From NCBI RefSeq assembly GCF_009674495.1, contig NZ_WKJN01000029.1:1-64000 (forward strand): 64,000 bases of DNA, read 5' to 3'. Below the pieces are notes generated by a model. The model saw nothing but the letters and a program-made list of their open reading frames with translations. It ran no database searches and had not been told where the DNA came from. Shown here piece by piece: positions 17,532-29,900 of the stretch. The position numbers were made by a program, and so were the translations under genes. Every line of letters begins with the position of its first letter. The stretch's first letter is position 1. This stretch comes from Duganella alba (GTDB lineage Bacteria > Pseudomonadota > Gammaproteobacteria > Burkholderiales > Burkholderiaceae_D).

Positions 17532-20500
17532 TTAGGCGGCCACCGCGATGACCAGGTACTGCCACGGCAGCGCGTCCTCGACCGCGACCACCGGATCGAT
17601 GCCGCTGGCGCCGGCCATCAGGCGGATCGCCGGCAGGTATTTCTCGCGCGCCGGCTCGTCGTTGATGCGGGCGCTGCCGCCGCTGATCTGGAAGCCGGCG
17701 CTCTGCAACATCTCCAGCGCCGCGCCGCGGGTGAACAGGCGCTTGCGCGACAGTTCCAGGCCCTGGGTGCCGTAGCGCAGGTCGCCGGCGTTCAGGCGCG
17801 CCTGCAGGCTCCAGTGCTGGAAGTTGCGGATGGTGAGCACCAGCTTGCCGCCGGGGGCGATGTTGGCGCGGATCTTTTGCAGCATGCGCCACGGATCGTC
17901 CATCTGCTCCAGCGTTTCGTCGAACACCCAGGTGTCGGCGTGGCGCACATGGTCCCAGAAGTCGGGGCCGGCGTGTTCGAGGTCGGTGTTGAACACGAAG
18001 TCGCAGTGCGGCCGGGCCGCCTGCGCGCGCGCCGGATCGGTCTCGACGCCGGTGTAGTTGCAGATCGGGTTGCGCTGCTTGTAGGCCTTGGCGAAGGCGC
18101 CGTCGCCGCAGCCGATCTCGACGATCTTGCGCGCCGCCGCCGGCATGAAGTGCAGCAGGTCGGTGTTGACCGTGGTGGTGGCGCTCGGCAGGTCGTAGTG
18201 GTAGCCGCCGGTGCGGATCACCGTGCCCTGCCAGTCGTGCTTGAGGTAGTGGCGCTTGGGCTGGCGGGCGAAGTCTTCCTCGACCCAGTCGAGGCTGGCG
18301 ATCAGGTGGCCGGCGTCGGCCGCGTGCAGCGCCAGCATGGTCGGGATCATCGGCGCGCCGTGCTTGATCGGCAGCGGCCACTGGCGCACCACCTCGATAT
18401 TGGTCAGCATGCAGGCCGGGTACAGGTAGGGCACGGCGCCATCCTGCGGGCGGTCGTTGCCGAGTTCGTCGACGCGCAGCACGCAGCCGACGCCGTACAT
18501 GCCGGGCCGCAGCGCGGCGTGCAGCGATTCGAGGAAGCCGGGCTTCAGCACCTCGACGTCGGAATCGAGGAACAGCACCTCGCCCGACAGGCCGAGGTGG
18601 CCGATGGCCCAGGCCATGCCGGGGCCGTGGTGGATGTTGTAGCCGAACGGGATGAACTCGACGTTGTCGTAGCCGGCGGTGACGGCGCGGATGGTTTCGG
18701 CCACGTCCGGATTGGAGCCGTCGATGACGTACACGCGGTTGCGGTAGAACTGGCGCAGCGTGCGCAGCAGGCCCTCGATCAGGTCGGGCGTGTTGTACGA
18801 CACGGTGACGATCGGGATCTGGTCGATGCGCACCGGCTCGGCCGGCTGCGACGGCTCCTGCGGCCGCACCGCATGTTCCGGCGCGGCCAGGCGCGGCGCG
18901 GCCGGCTTGGCCACCTTCTGCAGCGCCGCCTCCATGTTGCGCACGAAGCGCGGGCTGTCGAACAGCGCGCAGGTCAGGCGGTTGGCGCTCAGCTGGCGCT
19001 TCATGGCGGCGATGCGCTGCGGATGGTTGGCCAGCTCGACCGCCTTGTCCTCGTAGTCGGCGAAGTTGTAGGTGATCAGCTGCGGCAGGTCGACCGCGCG
19101 CAGCAGGCTGCCGGCCATGCGCGACGAGAAGGTCTGGCCGGCGCAGGTCAGCAGCGGCAGGCCGGCCCACAGGGCGTCGCTGGCGGTGGTGCCGGCGTTG
19201 AACGGGAAGGTGTCGAGGAACAGGTCGGCCAGCTGGTAGCGCGCCAGGTACTCGGCCGGCACGGCGCGGCCGTTGAAGATGATGCGCTGGCGGTCGATGC
19301 CGGCCTGTTCGGCGTAGCGGTACAGGTTCTCGCGCACTTCCGGATAGTCGGCCACCAGCCACAGCACCGAGTGCGGCACGCGGCGCAGGATGTTCATCCA
19401 GGTGCTGAACAGGTCCGGCGTGAACTTGAAGTTGTTGTTGAACGAGCAGAACACGAAGGCCTCGTCCGGCAGGTTGACCGAGGCGCGGGTCGGGGTCGGC
19501 GCGATGGCGCGCTGGCGGTCGTTGATCTGGAAGGTGTCGGGCAGGTACAGCGGCTTTTCGCTGAAGTGCGCGGTCATCTCCGGCGTGATCAGGAACTCGT
19601 CGGCGATCACGTAGTCGACGCCGGGCAGGCCGGTGCTGCCGGGGAAGCCGAGATAGGTCAGCTGCACCGGCGCCGGGCGGTAGGCCAGGATCTGCGGCCG
19701 CGCGCCCAGGGTCAGGCCGTGCAGGTCGACCAGGATGTCGATCTCGTGGGCGCGGATGGCGCGCGCGGCCTGCTCGTCGTTGAGCTGGTCGATGCGGATG
19801 TAGTGGTCCATGGCCTTGACCACGCGGGCGCGGATCGGCGAGCCGTCCTCGCGGCTCCAGCTGAAGGCGTAGACCTCGAACTTGCTGCGGTCGTGCAGCT
19901 CGTACAGCTCGGCGGTCAGGATCGACACCGCGTGCGAGCAGAAGTCGGACGACAGGTAGCCGATGCGCAGGCGCTGGTGGCCGTAGCCGTGCTGGCCGGT
20001 GAGCGGCGCCACGGCGGCGTTGATCTTCTCGCTGACGAAGCGCTTGGCGGCGGCCAGCTGCTGGGCCGGATCGGCCGAGGCGCTGAGCATGGCCAGCGCC
20101 GAGGTGCCTTCCATCATGGTGGCGACCGAGACGTTCTCCAGGCCGTGGTAGACCGGCCATTCGCACTGCTTCTGGCGCAGGTGGACCCAGTGGGTCATCA
20201 CGTTGGCCTGCTGCGGATCGACGCGCAGGCTGGTGGCCAGCATGGCTTCGGCGTCCGGATAGCGCTTCTGGATTTCCAGCAGGCGGCCGAGGTTGTTCAG
20301 CGTCTGCAGGTACAGCGTGCGGTTGCTCTTGACGTCGGGCTCGATCGGATCGGTCAGGATGGCGCGCCACATGGCCAGCGCCTGGTCCGGGCGGCCGGTG
20401 CGTTCCAGCAGCGTGCCGAGGTTGAGGCGCGCTTCGACAAAGTTCGGATTCTGGGCGATGGCCTTGTGCAGCACGGCCTCGGCGGCGACGTCGTCGCCGC

Positions 20501-20738
20501 TGTTGGACAGCACCACGGCCAGGTTGAAGCAGGCGGCGTAGACCAGCGGCGATTGCGCGTGGTCGATCCAGGCGCGGTACAGCGCGATCGCGGCGGGCAA
20601 CTGGCCGCTTTCCTGCAGCACGGCGGCGGCGCCGAACAGGTCGGCGATGGACAGCTGGCCCTTGACGGCCAGGGCCATGACGGAGCCCAGCGGGCTGTTA
20701 TCGGTGGCGGCGGGTGCTACAGGTGCTTGAGAGGTCAT
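17532..20738 (-). CDS. TPR-SPINDLY (O-GlcNAc-transferase-like)-GT2-methyltransferase fusion
   Basis: 1068 residues with four parts. Residues 30-205 are TPR-like helices. Residues 255-605 are a GT41/SPINDLY-type catalytic domain: RIGYLSSDFCSHAVSIL carries the His expected in the active site, FCSFNNNFKFTPD the Lys expected to contact UDP, and DTFPFNAGTTASDALWAG the late donor motif. Residues 640-850 are a GT2 domain with PIVTVSYNTPDLIEGLLRTL and the metal motif FLDSDVEV. Residues 870-1068 are a class I SAM methyltransferase (VEIGCGDGAFAKAYK). GT41 enzymes add sugars to Ser/Thr of cytoplasmic polypeptides; the extra domains could extend and methylate the glycan on the same target. The gene sits just downstream of adhesin B on the same strand. 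Acceptor identity is inference. Confidence 0.88.
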   Translation of the reverse strand: MTSQAPVAPAATDNSPLGSVMALAVKGQLSIADLFGAAAVLQESGQLPAAIALYRAWIDHAQSPLVYAACFNLAVVLSNSGDDVAAEAVLHKAIAQNPNFVEARLNLGTLLERTGRPDQALAMWRAILTDPIEPDVKSNRTLYLQTLNNLGRLLEIQKRYPDAEAMLATSLRVDPQQANVMTHWVHLRQKQCEWPVYHGLENVSVATMMEGTSALAMLSASADPAQQLAAAKRFVSEKINAAVAPLTGQHGYGHQRLRIGYLSSDFCSHAVSILTAELYELHDRSKFEVYAFSWSREDGSPIRARVVKAMDHYIRIDQLNDEQAARAIRAHEIDILVDLHGLTLGARPQILAYRPAPVQLTYLGFPGSTGLPGVDYVIADEFLITPEMTAHFSEKPLYLPDTFQINDRQRAIAPTPTRASVNLPDEAFVFCSFNNNFKFTPDLFSTWMNILRRVPHSVLWLVADYPEVRENLYRYAEQAGIDRQRIIFNGRAVPAEYLARYQLADLFLDTFPFNAGTTASDALWAGLPLLTCAGQTFSSRMAGSLLRAVDLPQLITYNFADYEDKAVELANHPQRIAAMKRQLSANRLTCALFDSPRFVRNMEAALQKVAKPAAPRLAAPEHAVRPQEPSQPAEPVRIDQIPIVTVSYNTPDLIEGLLRTLRQFYRNRVYVIDGSNPDVAETIRAVTAGYDNVEFIPFGYNIHHGPGMAWAIGHLGLSGEVLFLDSDVEVLKPGFLESLHAALRPGMYGVGCVLRVDELGNDRPQDGAVPYLYPACMLTNIEVVRQWPLPIKHGAPMIPTMLALHAADAGHLIASLDWVEEDFARQPKRHYLKHDWQGTVIRTGGYHYDLPSATTTVNTDLLHFMPAAARKIVEIGCGDGAFAKAYKQRNPICNYTGVETDPARAQAARPHCDFVFNTDLEHAGPDFWDHVRHADTWVFDETLEQMDDPWRMLQKIRANIAPGGKLVLTIRNFQHWSLQARLNAGDLRYGTQGLELSRKRLFTRGAALEMLQSAGFQISGGSARINDEPAREKYLPAIRLMAGASGIDPVVAVEDALPWQYLVIAVAA

Positions 20739-20884
20739 AGCAGAGCATAAAGTTGTATCAATCCGAGCCCTATCATACCTTTTTGCCGCACGCTAAGGGG
20801 CAACTTTTGGCTCTGGAGCAAGACTGTAAAACGGTGTTTGCTTACCGGATAGGCAGCGACGTCGTCGTTCCCGCGCGGTTAGCA

Positions 20885-20976
20885 AACCGGGGTCAGTGCC
20901 GACATTCGGACACGAACCCAACCGTAGCAGCTGCTACGGTTGGGTTCGTGTCCGAATGTCGGCACTGACCCCGGTT
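20885..20976. repeat. perfect 92-bp palindrome, CCGGGGTCAG-ended (element 1)
   Basis: Two 46-base arms with no spacer and no mismatch, centred between 20930 and 20931. The outer ends read aaccggggtcagtgccgac and its complement. It begins 4 bases beyond the adhesin B stop codon and can fold into a very strong hairpin in either transcript, so it may stabilise or end the adhesin B mRNA before the glycosylation operon. It belongs to the same family as the elements at 34241-34334 and 38195-38280. Confidence 0.95.
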
Positions 20977-20980
20977 GGGG

Positions 20981-23900
20981 TTAACGTTTCGGGACGGCAA
21001 ACCACTGGTTGCCGTGCTCCTCGAACGGTTGCTTGCCGCTCAGCGCGGCGGCCGCGCCTTGCAGGCCCTGCGTCTGGCGGTAGTGCTGCAACGCCGCAGC
21101 CAGCGCCGGCGCGGCCTCGGCCGCCGGCTTGGCTGTCAGCGGCAGCGCGGGCGCTGGCGCCGCCGGGGCGCTGGCATAGCTGGCGATGGCGTTGCTCAGG
21201 CTGCTCACTTGCTGTTGCAGCGAGGCAGTGGACGTTGCCTTGTCGGCCAGGAACCAGGCGTCGGCGCTCTGGTGCACGCTGCCGTCGGTGCGGGTGTAGC
21301 TCGACGTCAGGCCGATCAGGTTGCCGTTCTGCTCGGTCAGCGTGCTGCGGGCGCCGGTGCTGATGGCGGCGATGCCCAGCTGCGCCAGCGTCTTCAGTTC
21401 GTCGGCCTGGCTGATGCCGTCGGCGTTGGCGTCCACCCACACGCGCAGCGCGCCAAAGGCGGCGTCGGCGCTGGTGATCTGGCCGTCGCCGTCGGTGTCG
21501 AGCGCGGCCAGCGCGGCGTAGCCGTCCTTGGCCTTGCTGCCGTCGGCCAAGGTGGTGGCGCTGCCGAACAGTTCGCTGCCGTCGTTGATGACGCCGTCGC
21601 CGTTGCGGTCCAGGGCCAGCAGGCCGTCGTGGGTGTCGACCCAGCCGGTGCTGACTTTCTGGCCGTCGCCGCGGATGTCGAACTGGACGCCGGCCGCGAT
21701 GCTTTGGGTGCGCACGCCGTTGCCGTCGAGATCGAGGATCAGCGGCGTGGCGTAGTTGACCGACGACGCGTTCAGCGCCATGCGCTGGGCGATCGACATC
21801 GAGGCGATCTGGGTCGCGGTCAGGGCGTCGGCCTGCGACACGCTCAGCGCGCCCAGCACCGTGGTGCCCAGCGCCGGCATCTGCGCCGCCGTCAGCGCCT
21901 TGATCTGGTTGTTGCTGAAGGCTTGCAGCTGGCTGGTTTTCAGGCCGGCCACCTGGGTGTTGCTCAGGCCGCCGATCTGGTCGGTCGACAGGTAGCCGAT
22001 CTGGGTGGCCGTCAGCGCGCCCAGCTGGCTGGTGCTCCATGCGCCGAGCTGGTCGGTGCTGAAGCCGTACAGCTGGGTGGCGTCCAGCGTGGCGATCTGG
22101 GCGTTCTTGAGCGCCGCCATCTGGGTGGTGGTCAGCGCGCCGGCCTGCTGGCTGGTCAGCGCCACCAGCTGGGTGCTGGTCAGCACGCCGACCTGCGCCG
22201 TGGTCAGGGCGCGCAGCTGGTCGGAGCCCAGCACGCCGATCTGGTCGATGGTCAGCGCCGGCACCTGGCTCAGCTTGATCGCGGCGACCTGGTCGCTGCC
22301 CAGCGCCTGCACTTGCGGCGTGGTCAGCGCCGCCAGCTGCGCCGTGCCCAGGTAGCCGATCTGCGTGGTGCGCAGGGCGGCGATCTGGCCGCTGCCGAGG
22401 GCGTACAGCTGGTCGGCCGTGAGGGCGCCGAGCTGGGCGCTGGTCAGCGCCTGGACCTGGTCGGTGTTCAGGCTGGTCACCTGGCCGACCTGCAGGCTGG
22501 CGATCTGCTGGGTGCCGAAGGCGGCGATGTCGGCGGTGCTCAACACGCCCAGCTGGGCGGTCGACAGCGCCGTCACGGCCGCGATGCTGAGCGCGGCGGC
22601 CTGCTGGGTGCTGAGCGCCTGCAGCTGGTCGCTGCCGAAGACGCCGATCTGCACGCCGTCGATGGCGGCGATCTGCGCCGTCTTGAGGCCGCGCACCTGG
22701 TCGGTGGTCAGCGCCATGGTCTGCGCGGTCGACAGGCCGGTGAACTGCGGCGCGCTGAGCGCGGCCAGGTCCTGGGTGTCGAGCGCGGCGATTTGCGCGG
22801 TGCTGAAGGCGGCCAGCTGGGCCGCGCTGAGGATGGTCATCTGCGCGGTGGCGAAGCCGGTGATCTGCTCGCTGGCGAGGGCGGCGATCTGGTCGGTGCT
22901 GAGCACGCTCACCTGCAGCGTGGTCAGCGCGGCGATCTGCGCCGTGCGCAGCGCCTGCATCTGCTCGCTGGTCAGCGCGGCCAGGCTGTCCAGGTTCAGG
23001 CCGTAGGCCAGCTGGGCGGTGGTGAAGGCGCCGATGTGGCTGCCGTCAAGCGCGGCCAGCTGGGCGGTGGTCAGGCCGTTGGCCAGCTGGCTGGTGCCCA
23101 GGGCGGCGAACTGGGCGACGGTGAGGGCGTTGAGTTGCGGCGCGCCCAGCGAGGCCAGCTGCGCGACGGTCAGCGCATTGAGCTGGCGCGTGCTCAGGGC
23201 GTTGAGGTCGACCGTCTCCAGCGCGGCCAGCTGGTCGCTGGTGAGCGCGGCCACCTGCTGGGTGGTGAGGGTGGCGGCCTGGTCGCTGGTCAGCGCCACG
23301 ATCTGGTCGCTGCTCAGGGCGGCGATCTGCAGCGTGCCGAGGCTGGCCGTCTGCGCGGTGCGCAGGCCGGCCAGCTGGTCGGTGGTGAGGGCGGCGATGG
23401 CGTCGGTGCCGAGGCCGTAGGCCAGCTGCAGGGTGGTCAAGGCGTCGAGGTGGGCGCTGTCGAGCGCCGCCAGCTGGTCGGTGGTGAGGCCGGCCAGCAG
23501 CTGGCTGGTGCTCAGGGCGGCCAGCTCGGCCGTGGTCAGGCTGTTCAGCTGGTCGGTGGTCAGCGCGCCGACCTGGTCGGTGGTGAGGGCGGCGATCTGG
23601 CGCGTGCTGAACACGGCCAGGTCGGCCGTTTCCAGCGCGGCGATCTGCTCGGTGGTCAGGGCCGCCACCTGCCGGGTGGCCAGCGCCTGCACCTGCGCGG
23701 TGGTCAGCGCGACGATCTGGTCGGTGCCGAGGCCGGCGCTGAGCTGGTCGGTGCCGAGGCTGCCGATCTGCGCGGTCGACAGCGACGCCAGCTGGTCGGT
23801 GCCCAGGGCGTGCAACTGGTCGGTGTTGAGCACGGTGAGCTGGGCGGTGGTCAGCGCCGCCAGGTCGACCGTCTCCAGCGCGGCGATCTGGCTGGTCAGC

Positions 23901-26900
23901 AGGGCGCTCAGCTGGGCGCTGCCGAGGGCGCGCACCTGGCGCGTGCTCAGGGCAACGATCTGGTCGGTGCCCAGCGCGCCGATCTGGTCGGACTGCAGGC
24001 TGCGCAGGGCGGCCGTGTTGATCATGCCGACCTGGTCGGTATTCAGGGCGGCCAGCTGGGCGGTGCTGAGCACCAGCGCCTGGGTGGCGGTCAGCGCGCC
24101 CACCTGGGCTGTGCTGAGTTGCGCGACCTGGTCGCTGGTCAGCGCCGTGATCATGGTGGTGGTCAGGCCGGTGAAGGCCGCGCTCGACAGGGCGTTGAGC
24201 TGGTCGCTGGTCAGCGCGGCGAACTGCGCCGTCGTGAGCGCGGTCAGCTGGTTGCTGCGCAGCGCGACGAAATCATCGGTGCTCAAGGCGCTGACCTGGT
24301 CGGTGCGCAGGGCGCCGATCTGGGCCGCGCTCAGCGTGACGATCTGGGCGCTGCTGAGCGCCGCGATGTGCTCGGTCTGCAAGGCGCCGATCTGGTCGGT
24401 GCCGAGGCTGGCCAGTTGCGTGCTGGTCAGCGCGCCGACCAGGCCGAGCGTCAGCGCCGCGATGTTGCGGGTGGTGATGGCGGCGATCTGCGCCGTGGTC
24501 AGGGCGCTGAAGTCGGCGCTGTCGAGCGCGTCGAGCTGCTCGCTCGACAGGGCGGCGATCTGCGCGGTCGCCAGGCCCATGGCCTGGGCGCTGGTCAGGG
24601 CGGTCATCTGGGCCGCCGTGATGGCGCCGAACTGGGCGGCGTTGAGCGCGCCGATCTGGCTGCTCGACAGCGTGGCGAAGTTGTCGGTGCTGATGGCGGC
24701 GATCTGGCTGCTGGTCAGGGCGTTCAGGGCGCGCGTGCTGAGGTGGTCGACCTGTTGCGAGGTCAGCAGGCCGATCTGGTCGCTGGTCAGGGCTTGCGCC
24801 TGCGCCGAGCTCAAGGCCTCGATCTGGTCGCTGGTCAGGTGCTGCAACTGGTCCTCGGTCAGCGTCACCAGCTGGCCGGTGCCCAGCGTGGCGACCTGCG
24901 CGGTGGTCAGCGCCTGCAGCGCGTCGGTGGTCAGCGACTGCAGCTGGTCGCTGCTGAACACGGCCAACTGGCGGCTGGCCAGGGCCTGCACCTGCTGCGT
25001 GGTCAGGGCGGCGACGCGGTCCAGCGTCAGCGCCTGGATCTGGCTGGTGCCGAGGGCGAGGATCTGGGCGCTGGTCAGGGCCGCCAGGTCTTCGTACTCG
25101 ATGGCGCCCAGCTGGGCGCTGGTGAGCAGGGCGATCTGCGCCGTGCCCAGCAGGCCGAACTGCTGCGTGGTCAGCTGGATGATCTGGTCGCTGCCCAGGG
25201 CTTGCAGCTGGGTGCTGCCGAGCGCGCCGAGCTGGACGGCGCCGAAGCTTTGCAGCTGGACGTCCAGCAGCGCGTTGAGCTGGCTGGTGGTCAGGGCGGC
25301 GATCTGGGCGGTGCGCAGCGCCACCAGGTCGGCCGTGGTCAGCGCCTGCAGCTGGTCCGAGGTCAGCGCCCGCAGCTGGTCGCTGCCGAGCGCCTGCGCC
25401 TGGGCGCTGGTCAGCGCGGCGACGCGGTCGGCCGTCAGCGCGCGGATCTGGTCGGTGCCGAGCACGGCGATCTGCGCCGAGCGCAGCGCGGCCAGGTCGA
25501 CCAGTTCGATCGCACCCAGCTGGTCGCTGCTCAGCGCCGCCACCTGGCGCGTGCCGAGCACGGCAAATTGCGCCGTGGTCAGGGCGATGATCTGGTCCGA
25601 GGTCATGGCCTGCAACTGGTCGGTGCCCAGCGCGTTCATCTGGATCACGGTCAGCGCCTGCACCTGGTCGGCGCCGAGCGCCTGCAGCTGGGCGTTGCTG
25701 AGGATGCTGATCTGCACCGTGCGCAGGGCGGCGACGTCATCGCTGCTGAGCGCCTGCACCTGGGCCAGGCTGAAGGCGGCGGTCTGCTGGGTCGACAGGC
25801 TGCCGACCTGCAGCGCGGTCAGCGCGTGGATCTGGTCGGTGCTCAGCAGGGCCACCTGGCCGGTGCCGAGCGCGGCAAGCTGCGCGGTTTTCATGGCGGC
25901 CAGGTCGGCCAGTTCCAGCGCCGCCAGCTGGTCGCTGGTCAGCGCGGCGACGCCGGCGGTGCTGACGGCGCCGATCTGGCGGGTGCTCAGGGCGACGATC
26001 TGGTCGGTGCTCAACGCGGCGATCTGGGCGGCGCTCAGGCCGGCGATCTGGGCCGTGGTGAGGGCCTGGATCTGGTCGGTGCCGAGGTTGCTCAGCGAAC
26101 CGAGCGCGCCAAGCTGGGCCACGCTCAGCGCGGCGAAGTCGTCGGTGCTCAGCGCGCCGACCTGGTCCGAGCTCAGCGCGGACAGCTGGGCGGTCGACAG
26201 CGCCGCCACCTGGCTGCTGCTCAGAGCGACGATCTGGCCGGTGCCCAGCAGCGTCACCTGGGCGGTGCTCAGCGCGGCCAGCTGGGCGGTGCGCAGGGCC
26301 GCCATGTCGTCGGTGTTGAGCGCGGCCAGCTGGCCGCTGCCGAGGCTGGCGATCTGCGCGGTGGCCAGGCCGTTCACCTGTTTGGTGGTCAGCGCGGCGA
26401 TCTGTTCGGTCAGCAGCGCCTGGAATTTGGCCGTGCTCAGCGAGGCCAGCTGGGCCGCCGTCAGGGCCTGCAACTGGTCGGTGGCGAGCGCGTCCAGCTG
26501 GTCGCTGGCCAGCGCCTGCAGCTGCGCGGTCTTCAGCGCGGCCAGGTCCTGGGTTTGCAGCGCGCGGATCTGGTCGCTGCTCAGCGCGCCCACTTGCAGT
26601 GTGTTCAGGTTGGCCACTTGCAGCGTGCTCAGCGCGGCGATCTGGGCATTGCTCAACAGCGCGATCTGGCTGGTTTGCAGGGCGTTGATCTGCGCGGTTT
26701 TCATTGCCGCCAGGTCGTCGGTCGCCAGCGCGGCCAGCTGGCTGGCGCTGAGCGCCTGCACTTGCGCGGTGCCGAGGTTGGCCGCCTGCAAGGTGGTCAG
26801 GGCGATGATCTGTTCGCTGCCGAGCGCCTGGAACTGGCTGGACGAGAGTGCGCCCAGCTGCGCCGTGGTCAGCGCGCGGAACTGGTCGCTCAGCAGGGCG

Positions 26901-29900
26901 CCGACCAGACTGGCGCCCAGCGCGGCGATTTGCGCGGTTTTCAGCGCGGCGATGTCGGCGCTGGAGAAGGTCTGCAGCTGGGCGGCGCCGAACGCCGCCA
27001 GTTGCGCGCTGCTCAGGCTGGCGGCCTGCAGCGTGGTCAGGGCTTCGGCCTGGGCGTTGCTCAGGCTGGCGATCTGGGCCGTGCCAAGCGCGGCGATCTG
27101 CTGCGTCTTCAGCGCCGCCAGGTCGCAGCTTTCCAGCGCGTTCAGGAAGTCGCTGCCGAGGCCGGCGACCTGCTGCGTGCTGAGGTTGCTGACCTGCAGC
27201 GTCGACAGCGCGGCGATCTGCGCCGCATCGAGCGCGGCCAGCTGGTTGCTGCGCAGCGCGGCGATCTGCTGGGTCTTGAGCTGGCCCAGCAGGGTGGCGC
27301 CCAGCGCGGCCAACTGGTCGCTGCCGAGCAGCGGGATCTGCGCCGTGCCCAGGCTCAGCACTTGCGCGCTGCTCAGTGCGGCGATCTGGCCGAGCGCCAG
27401 GTGTTGCAGCTGGCTGCTGGTCAGGGCCTGCAGCTGCGCGGTGGTCAGCGCCTGCACTTGCGTGGCGCTGAGCGCGTTGAGGCTGTCGCTGCTCAGGCTG
27501 GCGATCTGCGCCGTGCGCAGGGCCGCCAGGTCGCGGGTTTCGATGGCCAGCAGCTGGTCGGCGCCGAGGGCGTCCAGCTGGCGCGTGCTCAGGCTGCTGA
27601 ACTGCAGCGTGCTGAGGGCCACGATCTGGTCGCTGCCGAGCAGGGCCAGCTGCTCGGTGGACAGCGCGGCGAGCTGCTGGGTTTTCAGCGCGGCCAGGTC
27701 GGCGGTCTGCAGGGCCTGCAGCTGCTCGCTGGTCAGCGCCGCCACTTGCGCGGTGCCGAGGTTGCTGGCCTGCAGCGTGGTCAGCGCGGCGATCTTGTCG
27801 GCGCCCAGCGCCTGCACCTGCGCCGTGCCGAGCGCGGCCAGCAGGCGCGTGCTGAGGGCGCGCACATGGGCCAGGTCGAGCGCGGCCACGGTGGCGGTCG
27901 CCAGCGAACCGATCTGGGCGGTGGTAAAGGCGTTCAGGTCCTGCGTTTCCAGCGCGTTGAGCTGCTCGGTCGACAGCCCGGCCAGTTGCGCGGTGGCCAG
28001 CTGGCTCACCTGCAGCGTGGTCAGCGCGGCGATCTGGGTGTTGGAGATGGCGGCCAGCTGCTCACTGTTGAGCGCGTTGAGCTGGCTGCTCTTCAGCGCG
28101 GCCCAGTCGGCGTTGCTCAGCATGCCGAGCTGGCTGGCCAGCAGGAAGCCGATCTGCGCGGTGCTGAAGGCGCCCACTTGCAGCGTGGTCAGGGCGCCGA
28201 TCTGGGCGCTGTTGAGCACCTGGATCTGGGCCGAGGTCAGCTGGGCGATCTGGTCGGCCTTGAGCGCCGCCACCTGCGCCGGCGTCAGCGTGGCGATGCT
28301 CTTGGTGCCCAGGCCCAGCAGCTGGCTGGTGCGCAGCGCGGCGAAGTCCTGGGTTTCCATCGCCAGCAGCTGGTCGGTGGTGAGGGCGTTGAGCTGCACG
28401 CCGGTCAGCGCGTTGGCCTGGGCGGTGGTCAGGGCGATGATCTGGTCGGTGGTCAGGGCGCTGACCTGGCCGGCGCTGAGGGCGACGATCTGCTGGGTTT
28501 TCAGCACGGCGAAGTCGCGCGTTTCCAGCGCGGCGATCTGGTCGGTGGACAGCGCGCCGATGTCGCGCGTGCCCAGCGTGCTGGCCTGCAGCGTGCTCAG
28601 GGCAACGATCTGGTCGGTGGTCAGCGCCGCCAGCTGCGTATTGCTCAGCGCGTTCAGCAGGGTGGTGGTCAGCATGGCGAATTGCGCGGTCGGCAGCGCG
28701 GCCAGGGCGTCGGTGCCCAGCGCCGGCACCTGGCTGGTGCGGAAGGCGGCCAGGCTGGCGCTCGACAGCGCGGCCAGCTGGGCGGCGCTGAGGGCGGCCA
28801 CTTGCAGCGTGGTCAGGCTGGCGATCTGCACGCTGGCCAGCGCGGCGAACTGCTCCGTGCCCAGCTGCGTGATCTGGCTGGTGGTCAGGGCGGCGACCTG
28901 TTGCGTGCGCAGGGCCGCCAGGTCGCGTGTTTCCATGGCGGCCAGCTGGTCGCTCGACAGCGCGGCGATCTGGCGCGTGGCCAGTTGCGCGCTTTGCGCG
29001 GTGGTCAGCGCGACGATCTGGTCGGTGGTCAATGCGCCGAGCTGGGCGGTGGTGAGGTTGCTCAGCACGGTGCTGGTCAGCGCGGCAAACTGGGCGGTGG
29101 TCAAGGCCGCCAGGGCGCTGTTGCCGAGGGCCACGGCTTGCTGCGAGCTCAGCGCCGCGAGGTCGCGGGTTTCCAGCACGGCGATCTGGTCGGTCTGCAG
29201 CGCCGCCACTTGCGCGGTGCCGAGCGCCGCCACCTGCTGCGAGCCGAGGCCGATCAGCTGGGCGCTGTTGAGCAGGACGATCTGCGCGGTGCGCAGCGCG
29301 GCGATCTGCTGGGTCTTGAACGCGGCCAGGTCCTGGGTTTGCAGCGCGCCGAGCTGGTCGGCGGTCAGCGCGGCGATCTGGCGGGTGGCCAGCGCGCTGC
29401 TTTGCGCGGTGCTCAGCGCGACGATCTGGTCGGTCGACAGGGCGATGAACTGGCTGGTGCTCAGGCTGCTGAGCACGGCGGTGCTCAAGGCGCCGATCTG
29501 GCTGGCGCTGAAGGCGCTGATGTTGTCGCTGGCCAGCGCGGCGGCCTGCTGCGATTGCAGCCCGGCCAGCGCGGCCGCTTGCAGCGCCAGCACTTGCGTG
29601 CTGTTCAGGGCGGCGATCTGGCGCGTGGTCAGGGCCGCCACCTGCTGCGAGCTCAGGCTGCCGAACTGTTCGGTGCCCAGCGCGCTCAGCTGGGTGGTGG
29701 TCAGGGCGGCGATCTGTGCGCTTTTGAGCGCGGCCAGGTCGCGGGTTTCCAGCGCCATCAGTTGTGCGGTGCTCAGCGCGGCGATCTGCAGCGTGGTCAG
29801 CGTTGCGGCCTGGGCTGTGGTCAGGCTGACGATCTGGGCGTTGTCGAGGGCGGCCAGCTGGCGGGTGCTGAACGCGGCCAGCTGGGCGGTGCCCAGCGCG

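Noticed and set aside
17455-20750. Long frames of more than 900 codons in other registers over the OGT fusion
   Set aside because: Arg/Ala/Gly-rich translations typical of alternative frames in GC-rich coding DNA. The frame kept has four recognisable domains.
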